This document shows positions 34,840 through 43,562 of a stretch of DNA of 64,000 bases, in pieces; position 1 is the stretch's first letter; each line of letters begins with the position of its first letter. Both the position numbers and the translations under genes were made by a program. Source of the DNA: Undibacterium cyanobacteriorum (GTDB taxonomy: Bacteria > Pseudomonadota > Gammaproteobacteria > Burkholderiales > Burkholderiaceae_D); the NCBI RefSeq assembly GCF_031326225.1, contig NZ_CP133720.1:1922001-1986000 (forward strand), read 5' to 3'. Below the pieces are notes generated by a model that searched no databases, was not told the DNA's origin, and was given only the letters and a program-made list of their open reading frames with translations.

Positions 34840-36507
34840 TTAGTTGGCAATCACCACTTTATTTTTACCCGAAGTCTTCGCCTCATACATCGCTTTATCG
34901 GCTCGTTTTAAAACGGATTCCTGTGATTCGTGAGGCGCACGTAATGCGACGCCTGCGCTAAAAGTGATGAAGAGGCGTTGATCGTTGGCCGTGAAAAAAT
35001 GGGTGGTCAATTCGCGCTGCACTCTGGTCATAGCCTTAGCGGCTTCATCAAGGCTCGTCTCTGGCATGACAATCAGGAATTCTTCACCTCCATAGCGGGC
35101 AATCACATCGATTGATCGTAGCGTTTGCTTGACGATACGAACCACGTGGATCAAGGCCTCATCGCCAGCGGCGTGTCCATGCGTATCGTTGAGTTTTTTG
35201 AAGTTATCCAGATCGAGCATGGCTGCGCACATTGGCGTTCCGCGGCGATCGGCACGATCCGCTTCACGTTCAAATACATCATCGAGACCACGTCGATTGA
35301 GACTGCCAGTGAGTTGATCTTCCCGTACCAGCTCACTCATTTGCGTCAATTTGTCTTCGAGTTCCTTAATCCGAATTTCCGCTTCTTTGACCTCTTTTTG
35401 CGCGGCCATCATGATGGCCTGTGAGCGGCTCGCTTCGGACTGTACTGTCTGGGTTTCGGATAAAACGGCTTGGAGAATTTTCTCGAGTTCTGTGACATCG
35501 CGTGTGCGACTAATTTGGTGTGAATAGCTGTCGATCTTGTGTTGGTAGTTTTCGGTGGTATGCGTCATGACATCGAGACGATCAATGAAGGCCGCCATCA
35601 TATTCTTTACCGAAGTTTTTGATTCGGCGATGCTGTGTTTTAACGCACCTTGTTTGTAGATGACATCCTTCAGACTTCGAGTGGCCTCTTGTAAAGCGCG
35701 ATGATCGATCGGGCCGGCGATGAGATTTTGCACAACTTCAATTTGTCCGCGCAGCCAGTTGTCGTCATCGAGAAGCTCGCGCACATTTTCTAATAGCAGT
35801 GAAAATAGTCTAAGCAAGAGTTCTTGTTGTTCAGCTGTATCACCGCTCTTGAGTTCGATCTGAAAGCAAAGATGTTTTAGTTTTCCAGATATGGTATTCA
35901 GTTCATTCTCATTGCGCGCCGCTTTGATCGCTTCACCGATGGATTCTGATTCAGCGGCGAGGTTAGGGGTCGATTTGAGTAGTGACGATACTGCCATCGT
36001 CAAGGTGCGAAATAACATATCGCGCAGAATACTCTGACTTTGATCGCCGACAGGATTGTCATCCACCAAGGACACTCGTTGCGGTAGGGCGTTCACTGTT
36101 GCGGGTAAAGGATCAACCAAGCTGATCGTATTGCCAGCAGATTTTGTATTGACTTTGCCCGCTAGCTCGTTGAGTCCTTTACTGTAGTCTTCCCAATTTT
36201 GAGCACGGACTGCGCGCAAAAAACGATGTCCGAAGTCGGCGAGTTCACCACTCGACTTCTGTAGAGATCTGGCAAAATTTGTGAGGAGTGATTCAGCCTC
36301 GGAGGGAAGTATATCGTCAATCGATTTCGGCTGAATTAATTCGGGCTTGTTGGTTTCGACCGTTTCAACGATCCCTGCGATTTCGAAATAGAGTTTGCGA
36401 TATGCGTCAGGCGTCGGAGCAATACGTTCGATCGCTAAACGTTTAAACGTTTCACGGGCAATATCTGTTGGGTTTTTCGGAGTTGCGGAATTAGGTGTTT
36501 CGGCCAT
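34840..36507 (-). CDS. Diguanylate cyclase (GGDEF)
   Basis: A 555-residue cytoplasmic protein. The first 370 residues are helical with no named sensor domain; a coiled coil at about 310-385 leads to a GGDEF domain at about 385-553. The active site is RYGGEEF, and an RxxD product-inhibition site (RSID) sits five residues before it, so it should make cyclic di-GMP with feedback control. DQLTGSLNRRGLDDVF and KADKAMYEAKTSGKNKV are typical cyclase segments. No membrane segment is seen. It is convergent with the glycan operon and lies just after the NarL-type regulator on the same strand. It may adjust motility through the YcgR protein in this window, which is inference. Confidence 0.92.
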   Translation of the reverse strand: MAETPNSATPKNPTDIARETFKRLAIERIAPTPDAYRKLYFEIAGIVETVETNKPELIQPKSIDDILPSEAESLLTNFARSLQKSSGELADFGHRFLRAVRAQNWEDYSKGLNELAGKVNTKSAGNTISLVDPLPATVNALPQRVSLVDDNPVGDQSQSILRDMLFRTLTMAVSSLLKSTPNLAAESESIGEAIKAARNENELNTISGKLKHLCFQIELKSGDTAEQQELLLRLFSLLLENVRELLDDDNWLRGQIEVVQNLIAGPIDHRALQEATRSLKDVIYKQGALKHSIAESKTSVKNMMAAFIDRLDVMTHTTENYQHKIDSYSHQISRTRDVTELEKILQAVLSETQTVQSEASRSQAIMMAAQKEVKEAEIRIKELEDKLTQMSELVREDQLTGSLNRRGLDDVFEREADRADRRGTPMCAAMLDLDNFKKLNDTHGHAAGDEALIHVVRIVKQTLRSIDVIARYGGEEFLIVMPETSLDEAAKAMTRVQRELTTHFFTANDQRLFITFSAGVALRAPHESQESVLKRADKAMYEAKTSGKNKVVIAN

Positions 36508-36577
36508 AACAAACTCTCTGCAGAAAAGCTAAACGAGACGAACCCAATGGGATGGACGCAATACAAGCACGATCAAA

Positions 36578-37225
36578 TCATTCTACCAGTTGATTCTTAA
36601 TCGCATAGTGCGTCAGTTCTGCATTGTGTCGTAATCGCATCTTGATCAAAATTCTAGAGCGATACTCACTGATCGTTTTGACAGAAAGAGAGAGTTCTTT
36701 GGCAATATCGCTAACACTTTTACCTGAGGCTATCATGATCATGGTTTGGTATTCTCGATCAGAAAGAAGTTTGTGCGGCTCGCCTTCATGCTCTTGATTG
36801 AGATTATTAGCCATCTCTTGTGCTAATTCGGGACTAATGAACTTCAATCCCGAGGCGACTTGGTGGATAGCATGTAAGATTTCAAATTCGGAACTTGACT
36901 TACTCAGGAAGCCTGAAGCGCCGGCTTTAAGTGATCGGATTGCATATTGATCTTCTCTGTGCGAAGAGAAAACAAGAATACCGACCTGCGGGAATTCCCT
37001 TTTGATCTGCTTCAGTACATCAATGCCATTGCGATCGTTGAGCGCAATTTCGATCAGAATGATGCGAGTCTCAATTTGTCTTGCCAGCTTGATAGCTTCT
37101 TGACCTGTACTGGCTTCTGCAACAACTTCAATTTGCGGAACGTTCTTGACGATGTGTCGAATGCCTGCGCGAACGACAGGATGCGCGTCGACAATCATTA
37201 ATTTGGTGCTATTGGAATCGGTCAT
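36578..37225 (-). CDS. NarL/LuxR-type response regulator with atypical receiver
   Basis: A 215-residue regulator. Receiver at about 8-125, LuxR-type helix-turn-helix at about 150-210 (LSDREYQTMIMIASGKSVSDIA, SVKTISEYRSRILIKM). The receiver is unusual: the phosphoacceptor position is Glu59 (RIILIEIALND) instead of Asp, and the acidic pair is VDAHP rather than VDDHP. The Lys (GFLSKSS) and Ser switch (VFSSHRE) remain. Phosphorylation by the classical route is therefore unlikely; Glu may mimic the active state. GGGATAGATA precedes the ATG. Downstream is the diguanylate cyclase on the same strand, 70 bases away. Targets are unknown. Confidence 0.9.
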   Translation of the reverse strand: MTDSNSTKLMIVDAHPVVRAGIRHIVKNVPQIEVVAEASTGQEAIKLARQIETRIILIEIALNDRNGIDVLKQIKREFPQVGILVFSSHREDQYAIRSLKAGASGFLSKSSSEFEILHAIHQVASGLKFISPELAQEMANNLNQEHEGEPHKLLSDREYQTMIMIASGKSVSDIAKELSLSVKTISEYRSRILIKMRLRHNAELTHYAIKNQLVE

Positions 37226-37486
37226 TATCTATCCCATCTGTGCTCACATTGCGCAGAGTGAAGTTCTCATAGAACCATTTCATCTTACTCTGAATGAGGA
37301 AAAGCGAGGGTGAAGAGTTTGCCTTCGACTCGCCGCTTTCATCAGAAATACCTGTTTGAATTATTGCATGATGCATTCTGGAAATAAAGTGTGTTCGAGG
37401 AAATATTGCATTCTGTACATAGAGGTTGCGAATTGGATACGATAAAATGTGATTCATGTGCCTAGTAAACGAATCAGAGGTTAGGA

Positions 37487-38053
37487 ATGAGCAAAGCGTT
37501 TGTAAAAGAAATGGCAGCGGAAGATGACGATGAGGAATCAGGTGCCCCAGCGATACCCGCAGGAACAAAAAATTACATGACCCCAGAAGGTCATCTTCGC
37601 ATGAAAACCGAACTGCTTAATTTGATCGACAATGAGCGTCCGGAGGTGGTAAAAATTGTTTCTTGGGCTGCCTCGAATGGTGACCGCTCGGAGAATGGTG
37701 ACTACATCTATGGTAAGCGGCGTCTCCGCGAGATCGACCGTCGCATTCGTTTTCTGACGAAACGTTTGGATATTGCTGAAGTCGTCGATCCAAGTGTGCA
37801 TTTCGGTTCGGATCAAGTATTTTTTGGTGCGACCGTGGAGTATGAAGATGAGAAGGGTGAGATTAAACGCGTACGCATCGTTGGTGTCGACGAGTTTGAC
37901 CCGCTAAAGGGTAAGATCAGTTGGATTTCTCCGGTGGCACGAGCGCTTACGAAGGCAAAAATCGATGACGTGGTTCATTTGCGCACGCCGGAAGGTGAGA
38001 AAGAGCTCACCATTTTGGATGTTGAATATCCGAGCCCAAACAAATCAAGCTGA
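37487..38053 (+). CDS. greB: Transcription elongation factor GreB
   Basis: A 188-residue Gre factor that reactivates backtracked RNA polymerase by stimulating transcript cleavage. It has the N-terminal coiled-coil domain (MTPEGHLRMKTELLNL, then NGDRSENGDYIYGKRRLREIDRRIRFLTKRL with the acidic tip) and the FKBP-like C-terminal domain (GATVEYEDEKGEIKRVRIVGVDEFDPLKGKISWISPVARAL). KRLREIDRRIRFL marks GreB rather than GreA. The first 30 residues are an acidic extension. AGAGGTTAGGA precedes the ATG. It is convergent with spoT. Confidence 0.95.
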   Translation: MSKAFVKEMAAEDDDEESGAPAIPAGTKNYMTPEGHLRMKTELLNLIDNERPEVVKIVSWAASNGDRSENGDYIYGKRRLREIDRRIRFLTKRLDIAEVVDPSVHFGSDQVFFGATVEYEDEKGEIKRVRIVGVDEFDPLKGKISWISPVARALTKAKIDDVVHLRTPEGEKELTILDVEYPSPNKSS

Positions 38054-38111
38054 TGCAAGTTAAGCTTATGGAAGTTCAAGAACGCAGCTGAAGTAGGCTT
38101 TGCGTTTAAAA

Positions 38112-40400
38112 CTAATTCGCGTATTCGCGTCGAATCTTACTGACACCGTTGAGATGTTTTACGTTGCGAATAATTTTGGCTAGGTGCACGCGACCGTCGA
38201 TCTGGATCGTGAAGAAAATCTTGGTCATATCCTTCGACTCGCCATCTTCCATATTCACGTGACTAATGTTGGCGTCGGCCTCGCCAATTTCAGCGGCGAT
38301 GCGCGCTAAGGCCCCGCGCTCGTTGTTGACTAACACAGAGATACGGCAATCAAAGCGGCGATTGATATCTTCACCCCAGCGCACATCAATCCAACGATCA
38401 GGCTCCTTAACCTGCATGCGTTTAGCATTCTTGCAGTCGGCCATATGGACGATCAATCCTTGATCTCGTTTGAGTTGACCTAAAATTTCGTCGCCTGGAA
38501 TTGGCAGGCAACATGTTGCTAATTGCACCGACACACCCTCAGTCCCATAAATCATCACAGGATCAGGTTTGTTGGATTTTTCGTCACCGAGATGTTGGAA
38601 AGGAATTGATGGCGAATCGTTTTCCACTAAATCCAAAATATGGCGCGCGACCAATGCTGCCATTCGTTTGCCAATGCCGATATCGGTGTGCAATTCTTCA
38701 AGTGAATTGGCGCTCGATTCGTTAAGTAATTTTTCGACCAAACTCTCTGGAAGCTCTGGATTCAAGTGGACCGATACGAGGGCTTGCGCTAAAAGTTGTT
38801 TGCCAAGCTCGGTCGATTCATTGAGATTAATAGTACGCAGATAATGGCGAATCGCTGAGCGTGCTTTGCCAGTTCTGACGTAGGTCAGCCAATTCGGCGT
38901 TGGGCGCGAGTTTGGCGAAGTGATGATCTCAATAATGTCACCATTCTTTAACTCGGTGCGTAGCGGAACCGGCTCATTATTGATGCGGGTCGCGATGGCT
39001 TGATCGCCGATATCAGTATGGATGTGATAGGCGAAGTCGAGCGCAGTGGCACCACGCGGCAAGGCAAAGATTTTCGATTTTGGCGTGAATACATACACGC
39101 TATCGGGGAATAGATCGACTTTGACATGCTCCAAAAACTCTGCAGAATCGCCCGTTTGTTTTTGGATATCCAGCAATGACTGTAACCATGCATGCGTTCT
39201 TTGCTGGAGGTCTGTAAGGGTACCTGCTTCATTCTTGTAGAGCCAATGTGCAGCGACACCGGACTCGGCCACGCGATGCATTTCTTGTGTACGAATTTGG
39301 AATTCGACCGGAGTACCGTAAGGCCCAATCAAGGTAGTGTGCAAGGATTGGTAGCCGTTCGACTTTGGAATCGCAATGTAGTCCTTAAATTTGCCAGGCA
39401 TAGGCTTGTATAGCGCATGCAAAGTGCCCAAGGCAAAATAGCTATTCTTAAAGGTATCGACGACGATACGGAAACCGTAAATATCCAGCACTTGTGAGAA
39501 ACTCAGTTGCTTGTCTCTCATTTTGCAATAAATTCCGTACAAGGTTTTCTCACGTCCGTCGACCTGTGCCTCGAGTCCCGCTTCTTGCAGCGTCGTTTTG
39601 ACTGCTGCCATAATTTTATTCACAACTTCACGTCGATTGCCACGTGCCGCTTTAATCGCCTTCGAGAGCGTGCGGTAGCGCATAGGGTAGATGTGCGCAA
39701 AAGACAGGTCTTGTAGTTCGCGATAGATGTTGTTTAAGCCTAAGCGATGAGCGATGGGTACGTACACTTCCATCGTTTCACTCGCGATTCTTCGCTGTTT
39801 CTCGGGCGACATGACACCCAGGGTCCGCATATTGTGCAGTCGATCTGCGAGTTTGACGAGGATAACGCGCACATCGCGGGCCATCGCCAACAGCATTTTG
39901 CGGAAGTTTTCCGCCTGCGCTTCGATATGACTTTGAAACTCGATTTTTTCTAACTTCGAGAGACCATCAACCAAGGCTGCAACCGGTGCTCCAAAGCGCT
40001 CAATGAGTTCCTCTTTTTTGACGTCCTGATCTTCCATGACGTCGTGCAAGAGTGCCGCCATGATCGCTTGCACATCCAATTTCCACTCAGCGCAAATCTC
40101 AGCTACCGCAATAGGGTGTGAAATATACGGCTCGCCCGATTTGCGAACCTGGCCTAGGTGCATTTCATCAGAAAAGCGATAGGCTTCACGCACTAGCTTT
40201 AGATCACTAGCGGATAGGTATTCTGAAAGACGATTGGTAAGTGCCGTGATGGAAGCGACGGCCGGAGCTGGCGCGTGAACTTCTTCTTGTGTTTTAGAGG
40301 GAGATCGACGCCTTTTATTTGGCGTTGCGTTCGGCAAAGCTTGGGGCTCTGCGAGAGCAGTGAGGGAAGGGGAGGGCGATTTGTCGACTGGCAAATTCAT
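38112..40400 (-). CDS. spoT: Bifunctional (p)ppGpp synthetase/hydrolase SpoT
   Basis: A 762-residue RelA/SpoT homologue. The HD hydrolase domain is intact (SHPIAVAEICAEW, ALLHDVMEDQDV, LADRLHNMRTL), as is the synthetase (YGIYCKMRDK, DIYGFRIVVDT, YIAIPKSNGYQSLHTTLIG). A TGS domain follows near 440-500 (VYVFTPKSKIFALPRGATALDFAYHIHT) and an ACT domain ends the protein. It makes and degrades the alarmone (p)ppGpp in the stringent response. Residues 1-45 are a low-complexity extension. It lies downstream of rpoZ and gmk on the same strand, the usual order. Confidence 0.97.
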   Translation of the reverse strand: MNLPVDKSPSPSLTALAEPQALPNATPNKRRRSPSKTQEEVHAPAPAVASITALTNRLSEYLSASDLKLVREAYRFSDEMHLGQVRKSGEPYISHPIAVAEICAEWKLDVQAIMAALLHDVMEDQDVKKEELIERFGAPVAALVDGLSKLEKIEFQSHIEAQAENFRKMLLAMARDVRVILVKLADRLHNMRTLGVMSPEKQRRIASETMEVYVPIAHRLGLNNIYRELQDLSFAHIYPMRYRTLSKAIKAARGNRREVVNKIMAAVKTTLQEAGLEAQVDGREKTLYGIYCKMRDKQLSFSQVLDIYGFRIVVDTFKNSYFALGTLHALYKPMPGKFKDYIAIPKSNGYQSLHTTLIGPYGTPVEFQIRTQEMHRVAESGVAAHWLYKNEAGTLTDLQQRTHAWLQSLLDIQKQTGDSAEFLEHVKVDLFPDSVYVFTPKSKIFALPRGATALDFAYHIHTDIGDQAIATRINNEPVPLRTELKNGDIIEIITSPNSRPTPNWLTYVRTGKARSAIRHYLRTINLNESTELGKQLLAQALVSVHLNPELPESLVEKLLNESSANSLEELHTDIGIGKRMAALVARHILDLVENDSPSIPFQHLGDEKSNKPDPVMIYGTEGVSVQLATCCLPIPGDEILGQLKRDQGLIVHMADCKNAKRMQVKEPDRWIDVRWGEDINRRFDCRISVLVNNERGALARIAAEIGEADANISHVNMEDGESKDMTKIFFTIQIDGRVHLAKIIRNVKHLNGVSKIRREYAN

Positions 40401-40453
40401 ACTGAGTGTATCCCTGTGTCCCCGACCTTTTCACTTTGTGGTCCGTTTTGAAA

Positions 40454-40657
40454 TTAATAAGGGACTTTTTTCAACATTTCCAAGCCAACTTTGCCGTCAG
40501 CGATTTCACGCAAAGCGACCACAGTTGGTTTGTTTTTTGCTTCAACTTTTGGTGTATGACCTTGCAACAATTGACGGGCGCGATAGGTCGCACACAAAGT
40601 TAATTGGAAGCGGTTTGGAATCTGTTTCAATGAATCTTCAACGGTGATGCGTGCCAT
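40454..40657 (-). CDS. rpoZ: RNA polymerase omega subunit
   Basis: A 67-residue omega subunit, MARITVEDSLKQIPNRFQLT with RARQLLQGHTP, which helps assemble the beta-prime subunit and with SpoT-derived ppGpp forms a binding site on RNA polymerase. AAGGA is eight bases before the ATG. It lies between gmk (26-base gap) and spoT. Confidence 0.97.
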   Translation of the reverse strand: MARITVEDSLKQIPNRFQLTLCATYRARQLLQGHTPKVEAKNKPTVVALREIADGKVGLEMLKKVPY

Positions 40658-40683
40658 GCTTTTGTTCCTTCTACTAATGTCGA

Positions 40684-41325
40684 TTAATGATTGACTTGTA
40701 TGCCAAGTTGGGCGAAGAGTGCGGCGTTGCGCACGGTTTGCTGACTGGTTCTGCAGCGTGTTGCTCGTACAATCGCAACTAATTCGGACAAGGCTTTTTC
40801 AAAATCTTGGTTGATAATAACATATTCGAAGTCAGGAGCGTGCGCCATTTCGCCGCCAGCCGCCAAAATTCGACGGGAAATCACCTCTTGAGAGTCCTGT
40901 CCTCGCTTGTTGAGGCGTTCCTCTAGTGCCTCAATGGAGGGCGGTAGGATGAAGATGCTGGCGACCGAAGGGAATTGTTTTTTTACTTGTTGAGCGCCTT
41001 GCCAATCAATCTCAAGCAAGATGTCGGTTCCCGCGGCCATTGCTTCTTGAATCAAAATTTTCGAGGTTCCATAGTAGTTCCCATGCACTTCGGCAAACTC
41101 GAGAAACTCGCCTCGATTCTTGCGTGCTAAAAAATCATCAGCAGAAACAAAGTGATACTCGCGACCATTTTCTTCGCCAGGGCGGGGTGGGCGCGTTGTG
41201 AAAGAAATTGATAGCTTGAGCTCTGGTTCCAGTTTTAGGAGTCCGTTCACCAGCGAAGATTTACCTGCGCCAGAGGGAGCTGAAACCATAAAAAGGCTAC
41301 CTGATACGTGTTTTTTTTCTGCCAT
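40684..41325 (-). CDS. gmk: Guanylate kinase
   Basis: A 213-residue enzyme that phosphorylates GMP to GDP with ATP. The P-loop is SAPSGAGKSSLVNGLL; SISFTTRPPRPGEENGREYHFVS is the GMP-binding region, and FLEFAEVHGNYYGTS and DILLEIDWQGAQQVK complete the signature. There is no evident ribosome site immediately before the ATG; the preceding 36 bases are a tandem repeat. The family's usual N-terminus supports this start. Confidence 0.97.
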   Translation of the reverse strand: MAEKKHVSGSLFMVSAPSGAGKSSLVNGLLKLEPELKLSISFTTRPPRPGEENGREYHFVSADDFLARKNRGEFLEFAEVHGNYYGTSKILIQEAMAAGTDILLEIDWQGAQQVKKQFPSVASIFILPPSIEALEERLNKRGQDSQEVISRRILAAGGEMAHAPDFEYVIINQDFEKALSELVAIVRATRCRTSQQTVRNAALFAQLGIQVNH

Positions 41326-41331
41326 AGTAAT

Positions 41332-41378
41332 GTGATTCTTGGGGTGATTCTTGGGTTGATTCTTGGGTTGATGCCTCG
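41332..41378 (-). repeat. 12-bp tandem repeat in the gmk leader
   Basis: On the plus strand three units of GTGATTCTTGGG/TTGATTCTTGGG run at 41332-41343, 41344-41355 and 41356-41367, followed by a degenerate fourth. On the minus strand this is CCCAAGAATCAM, ending about six bases before the gmk ATG. In the gmk frame it would read PKNQPKNHPKNH, but that frame has no ATG, GTG or TTG start before an upstream stop, so it is taken as untranslated leader. Confidence 0.75.
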
Positions 41379-41426
41379 TGGTGCAAAATGCGAGGCCAAT
41401 GCTATTTCATTAAAAATTGCAGAAGA

Positions 41427-42341
41427 TTATTCGAGATTTTGCACTTGTTCTCGCATTTGTTCGATCAGGAGTTTGAGTTCCATTGAAGCGTCGGCGAGTT
41501 CTTTGAGTGCCGCTTTGGAACCAAGCGTATTGGCTTCGCGATTCAATTCTTGCATCATGAAATCTAAGCGTTTTCCGACTTGACCACCTTTTTTAATGAT
41601 TTGACGTGTCTCGTTTAGATGCCCTGAAAGTCGTGCAAGCTCTTCATTCACATCAATGCGGATACCGTACATAGTGACTTCTTGGCGTATTCTATCCATC
41701 ACTTCGTCGCGTGACAGGTTAGGGAGCGCAGTATCTGCTTTGTTCAATGCAATTCCTAGTGCCTCTTCCAATCGATTTATCGACTTTTGCTGGAATTGTT
41801 GTAACACAACTGGGAGTAATGGCGTAATTCTTGTGACAATGGACTCCATCTCGTCAATGCATTTATTAAGAACTTGACTGAGTGCCGCCCCCTCACGTTC
41901 CCGACTCTTAATGAAGTCGCTCAAGGTCGCTTCGATGCTTTGTTGAATTTGTTCCTGTAAATTTTCTGAGTTGATTTCGGCTTCTTCAATGACTCCTGGC
42001 CAACGTAAGAAGTCACTGACGCTCAGTTCTTTCGCAGTTGGAAAATGCAAGCGTAATTGTTCTTGATAAGTCTTGAGCTGATCGAGTAGGTCGAGATTGA
42101 GCGATCGGTTCTTGTTGTCGTTAATTTTCTTCCCAAAACTAAAACGACATTCAACTTTGCCACGACTAATGCGTTTGCTAATCGCATCGCGAAACAAGGG
42201 CTCGACCGAACGAAACTCATCATTGATTCGGAATTGCAGATCAAGAAAGCGTGAATTGACACTCTTGATTTCTATCGTTATCGTGCCGGCGTCGGTTTCT
42301 TTGGTGCTGGTGGCATAACCAGTCATGCTGAAGATACTCAA
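41427..42341 (-). CDS. yicC: YicC family endoribonuclease
   Basis: A 304-residue YicC protein, a family with endoribonuclease activity reported in E. coli that affects small-RNA turnover. It has MSIFSMTGYATS, SVNSRFLDLQFR and RGKVECRF near the N-terminus and the C-terminal DUF1732 signature GGQVGKRLDFMMQELNREANTLGSKA. The start codon is TTG with AAAGGA six bases upstream, supported by family conservation of the SMTGYA N-terminus. It precedes gmk on the same strand as in many proteobacteria. Confidence 0.94.
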   Translation of the reverse strand: MSIFSMTGYATSTKETDAGTITIEIKSVNSRFLDLQFRINDEFRSVEPLFRDAISKRISRGKVECRFSFGKKINDNKNRSLNLDLLDQLKTYQEQLRLHFPTAKELSVSDFLRWPGVIEEAEINSENLQEQIQQSIEATLSDFIKSREREGAALSQVLNKCIDEMESIVTRITPLLPVVLQQFQQKSINRLEEALGIALNKADTALPNLSRDEVMDRIRQEVTMYGIRIDVNEELARLSGHLNETRQIIKKGGQVGKRLDFMMQELNREANTLGSKAALKELADASMELKLLIEQMREQVQNLE

Positions 42342-42490
42342 TTATTTTCCTTTGTTCCGTGTTGTGATTATGCGAATTGTTGATTCATTAATCATTAATT
42401 TGCTCATCAATGTTCAATGCGGCAAAGTCGACACTGTACAATGCTTAGTATATTCCATCAGCAATTTACCATCGTAGGACCACATTCGAT

Positions 42491-43501
42491 ATGGCAGCAC
42501 AAAATAACGCACCTTTACCAGACGGCTTAGAAATTGCCGGATACCGTATTGTAAAGAAAATCGCTTCTGGTGGCTTCAGTATTGTCTATTTGGCGACCGA
42601 CGAAGATGGCAATGCTGTTGCAATTAAAGAATATTTGCCTAGTTCCTTGGCATTGCGACAAGTTGGCGAGCTTGTGCCTGCGATTTCTGCGGAAAACTTT
42701 CCGATCTATCGTATCGGTCTGAAATGCTTTTTTGAAGAAGGCCGAGCACTGGCACGGATCGCTCACCCGAACGTTGTTAGCGTTATTAATTTCTTTCGTG
42801 CTAATGAAACCGTCTACATGGTGATGGCATACGAGTCGGGGCGCTCTTTGCAAGAACATATCTTGCGTCGTCGTGATAAAGGTGAGAAGCCTCTGGTCTC
42901 TGAAAGGTTTATCCGCAAAATGTTCAATATGGTGATGAACGGTTTGCGAGAGGTGCATACTAATAAACTGCTGCATCTTGATTTGAAACCAGCGAATATC
43001 TACTTAAGGATGGACGGTACGCCAATTCTGCTTGACTTTGGCGCTGCGCGGCAAACGCTCAAAACGGATATGCCTAAACTATATCCGATGTATACACCAG
43101 GCTTTGCTGCACCAGAGTTGTATGTGAAAAACAGTAATCTTGGTCCATGGACTGATATTTACAGTATCGGCGCATCAATGTTCGCTTGTATGGTTGGGGC
43201 TCCACCGCAGCCCGCAGATCAGCGCAAGACGAATGACAAGATGGAAGCGCATTACAAAAAGCTTGAAGGCACATACTCCGCCGAATTGATTGACGTTGTG
43301 CGGATGTGCTTGAAGTTAGATCCACTCGAGCGACCACAAAGTGTGTTTGCCTTACAAAAAGCTTTGTCAGTGAAGTCGCCACCTCAACGAGAACTGACCT
43401 TGATGGAAAAAGCCAAAGTGAAACTTTCGGGCTTGTTTGGTCGTGGGGGTAAAGACTCTGACGAAAAGGATTTTACGACCATCCAAGAAGATACGATCTG
43501 A
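42491..43501 (+). CDS. Serine/threonine protein kinase (Hanks type)
   Basis: A 336-residue cytosolic kinase. Gly-rich loop ASGGFSIVYLATDE, catalytic Lys in VAIKEYLP, catalytic loop HLDLKPANIYL, DFGAAR magnesium motif and FAAPELY P+1 loop are all present. The catalytic loop reads HLD instead of HRD, so it is a non-RD kinase. The kinase domain ends near residue 290; the tail is basic then acidic, with no transmembrane segment or PASTA repeats. The PP2C phosphatase gene follows 61 bases downstream, so the pair likely acts on the same targets. Substrates are not known. Confidence 0.92.
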   Translation: MAAQNNAPLPDGLEIAGYRIVKKIASGGFSIVYLATDEDGNAVAIKEYLPSSLALRQVGELVPAISAENFPIYRIGLKCFFEEGRALARIAHPNVVSVINFFRANETVYMVMAYESGRSLQEHILRRRDKGEKPLVSERFIRKMFNMVMNGLREVHTNKLLHLDLKPANIYLRMDGTPILLDFGAARQTLKTDMPKLYPMYTPGFAAPELYVKNSNLGPWTDIYSIGASMFACMVGAPPQPADQRKTNDKMEAHYKKLEGTYSAELIDVVRMCLKLDPLERPQSVFALQKALSVKSPPQRELTLMEKAKVKLSGLFGRGGKDSDEKDFTTIQEDTI

Positions 43502-43562
43502 CGAGACGTTGAGCAGTATCAGTATTGAGTAAATCTTCTTGGTCATCGAAAGAACTTAATTC

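Noticed and set aside
41327..41400. Short coding sequence from the gmk leader repeat (PKNQPKNHPKNH)
   Set aside because: The frame is continuous with gmk but has no ATG, GTG or TTG before an upstream stop, so it cannot be supported as a gene or as a longer gmk.
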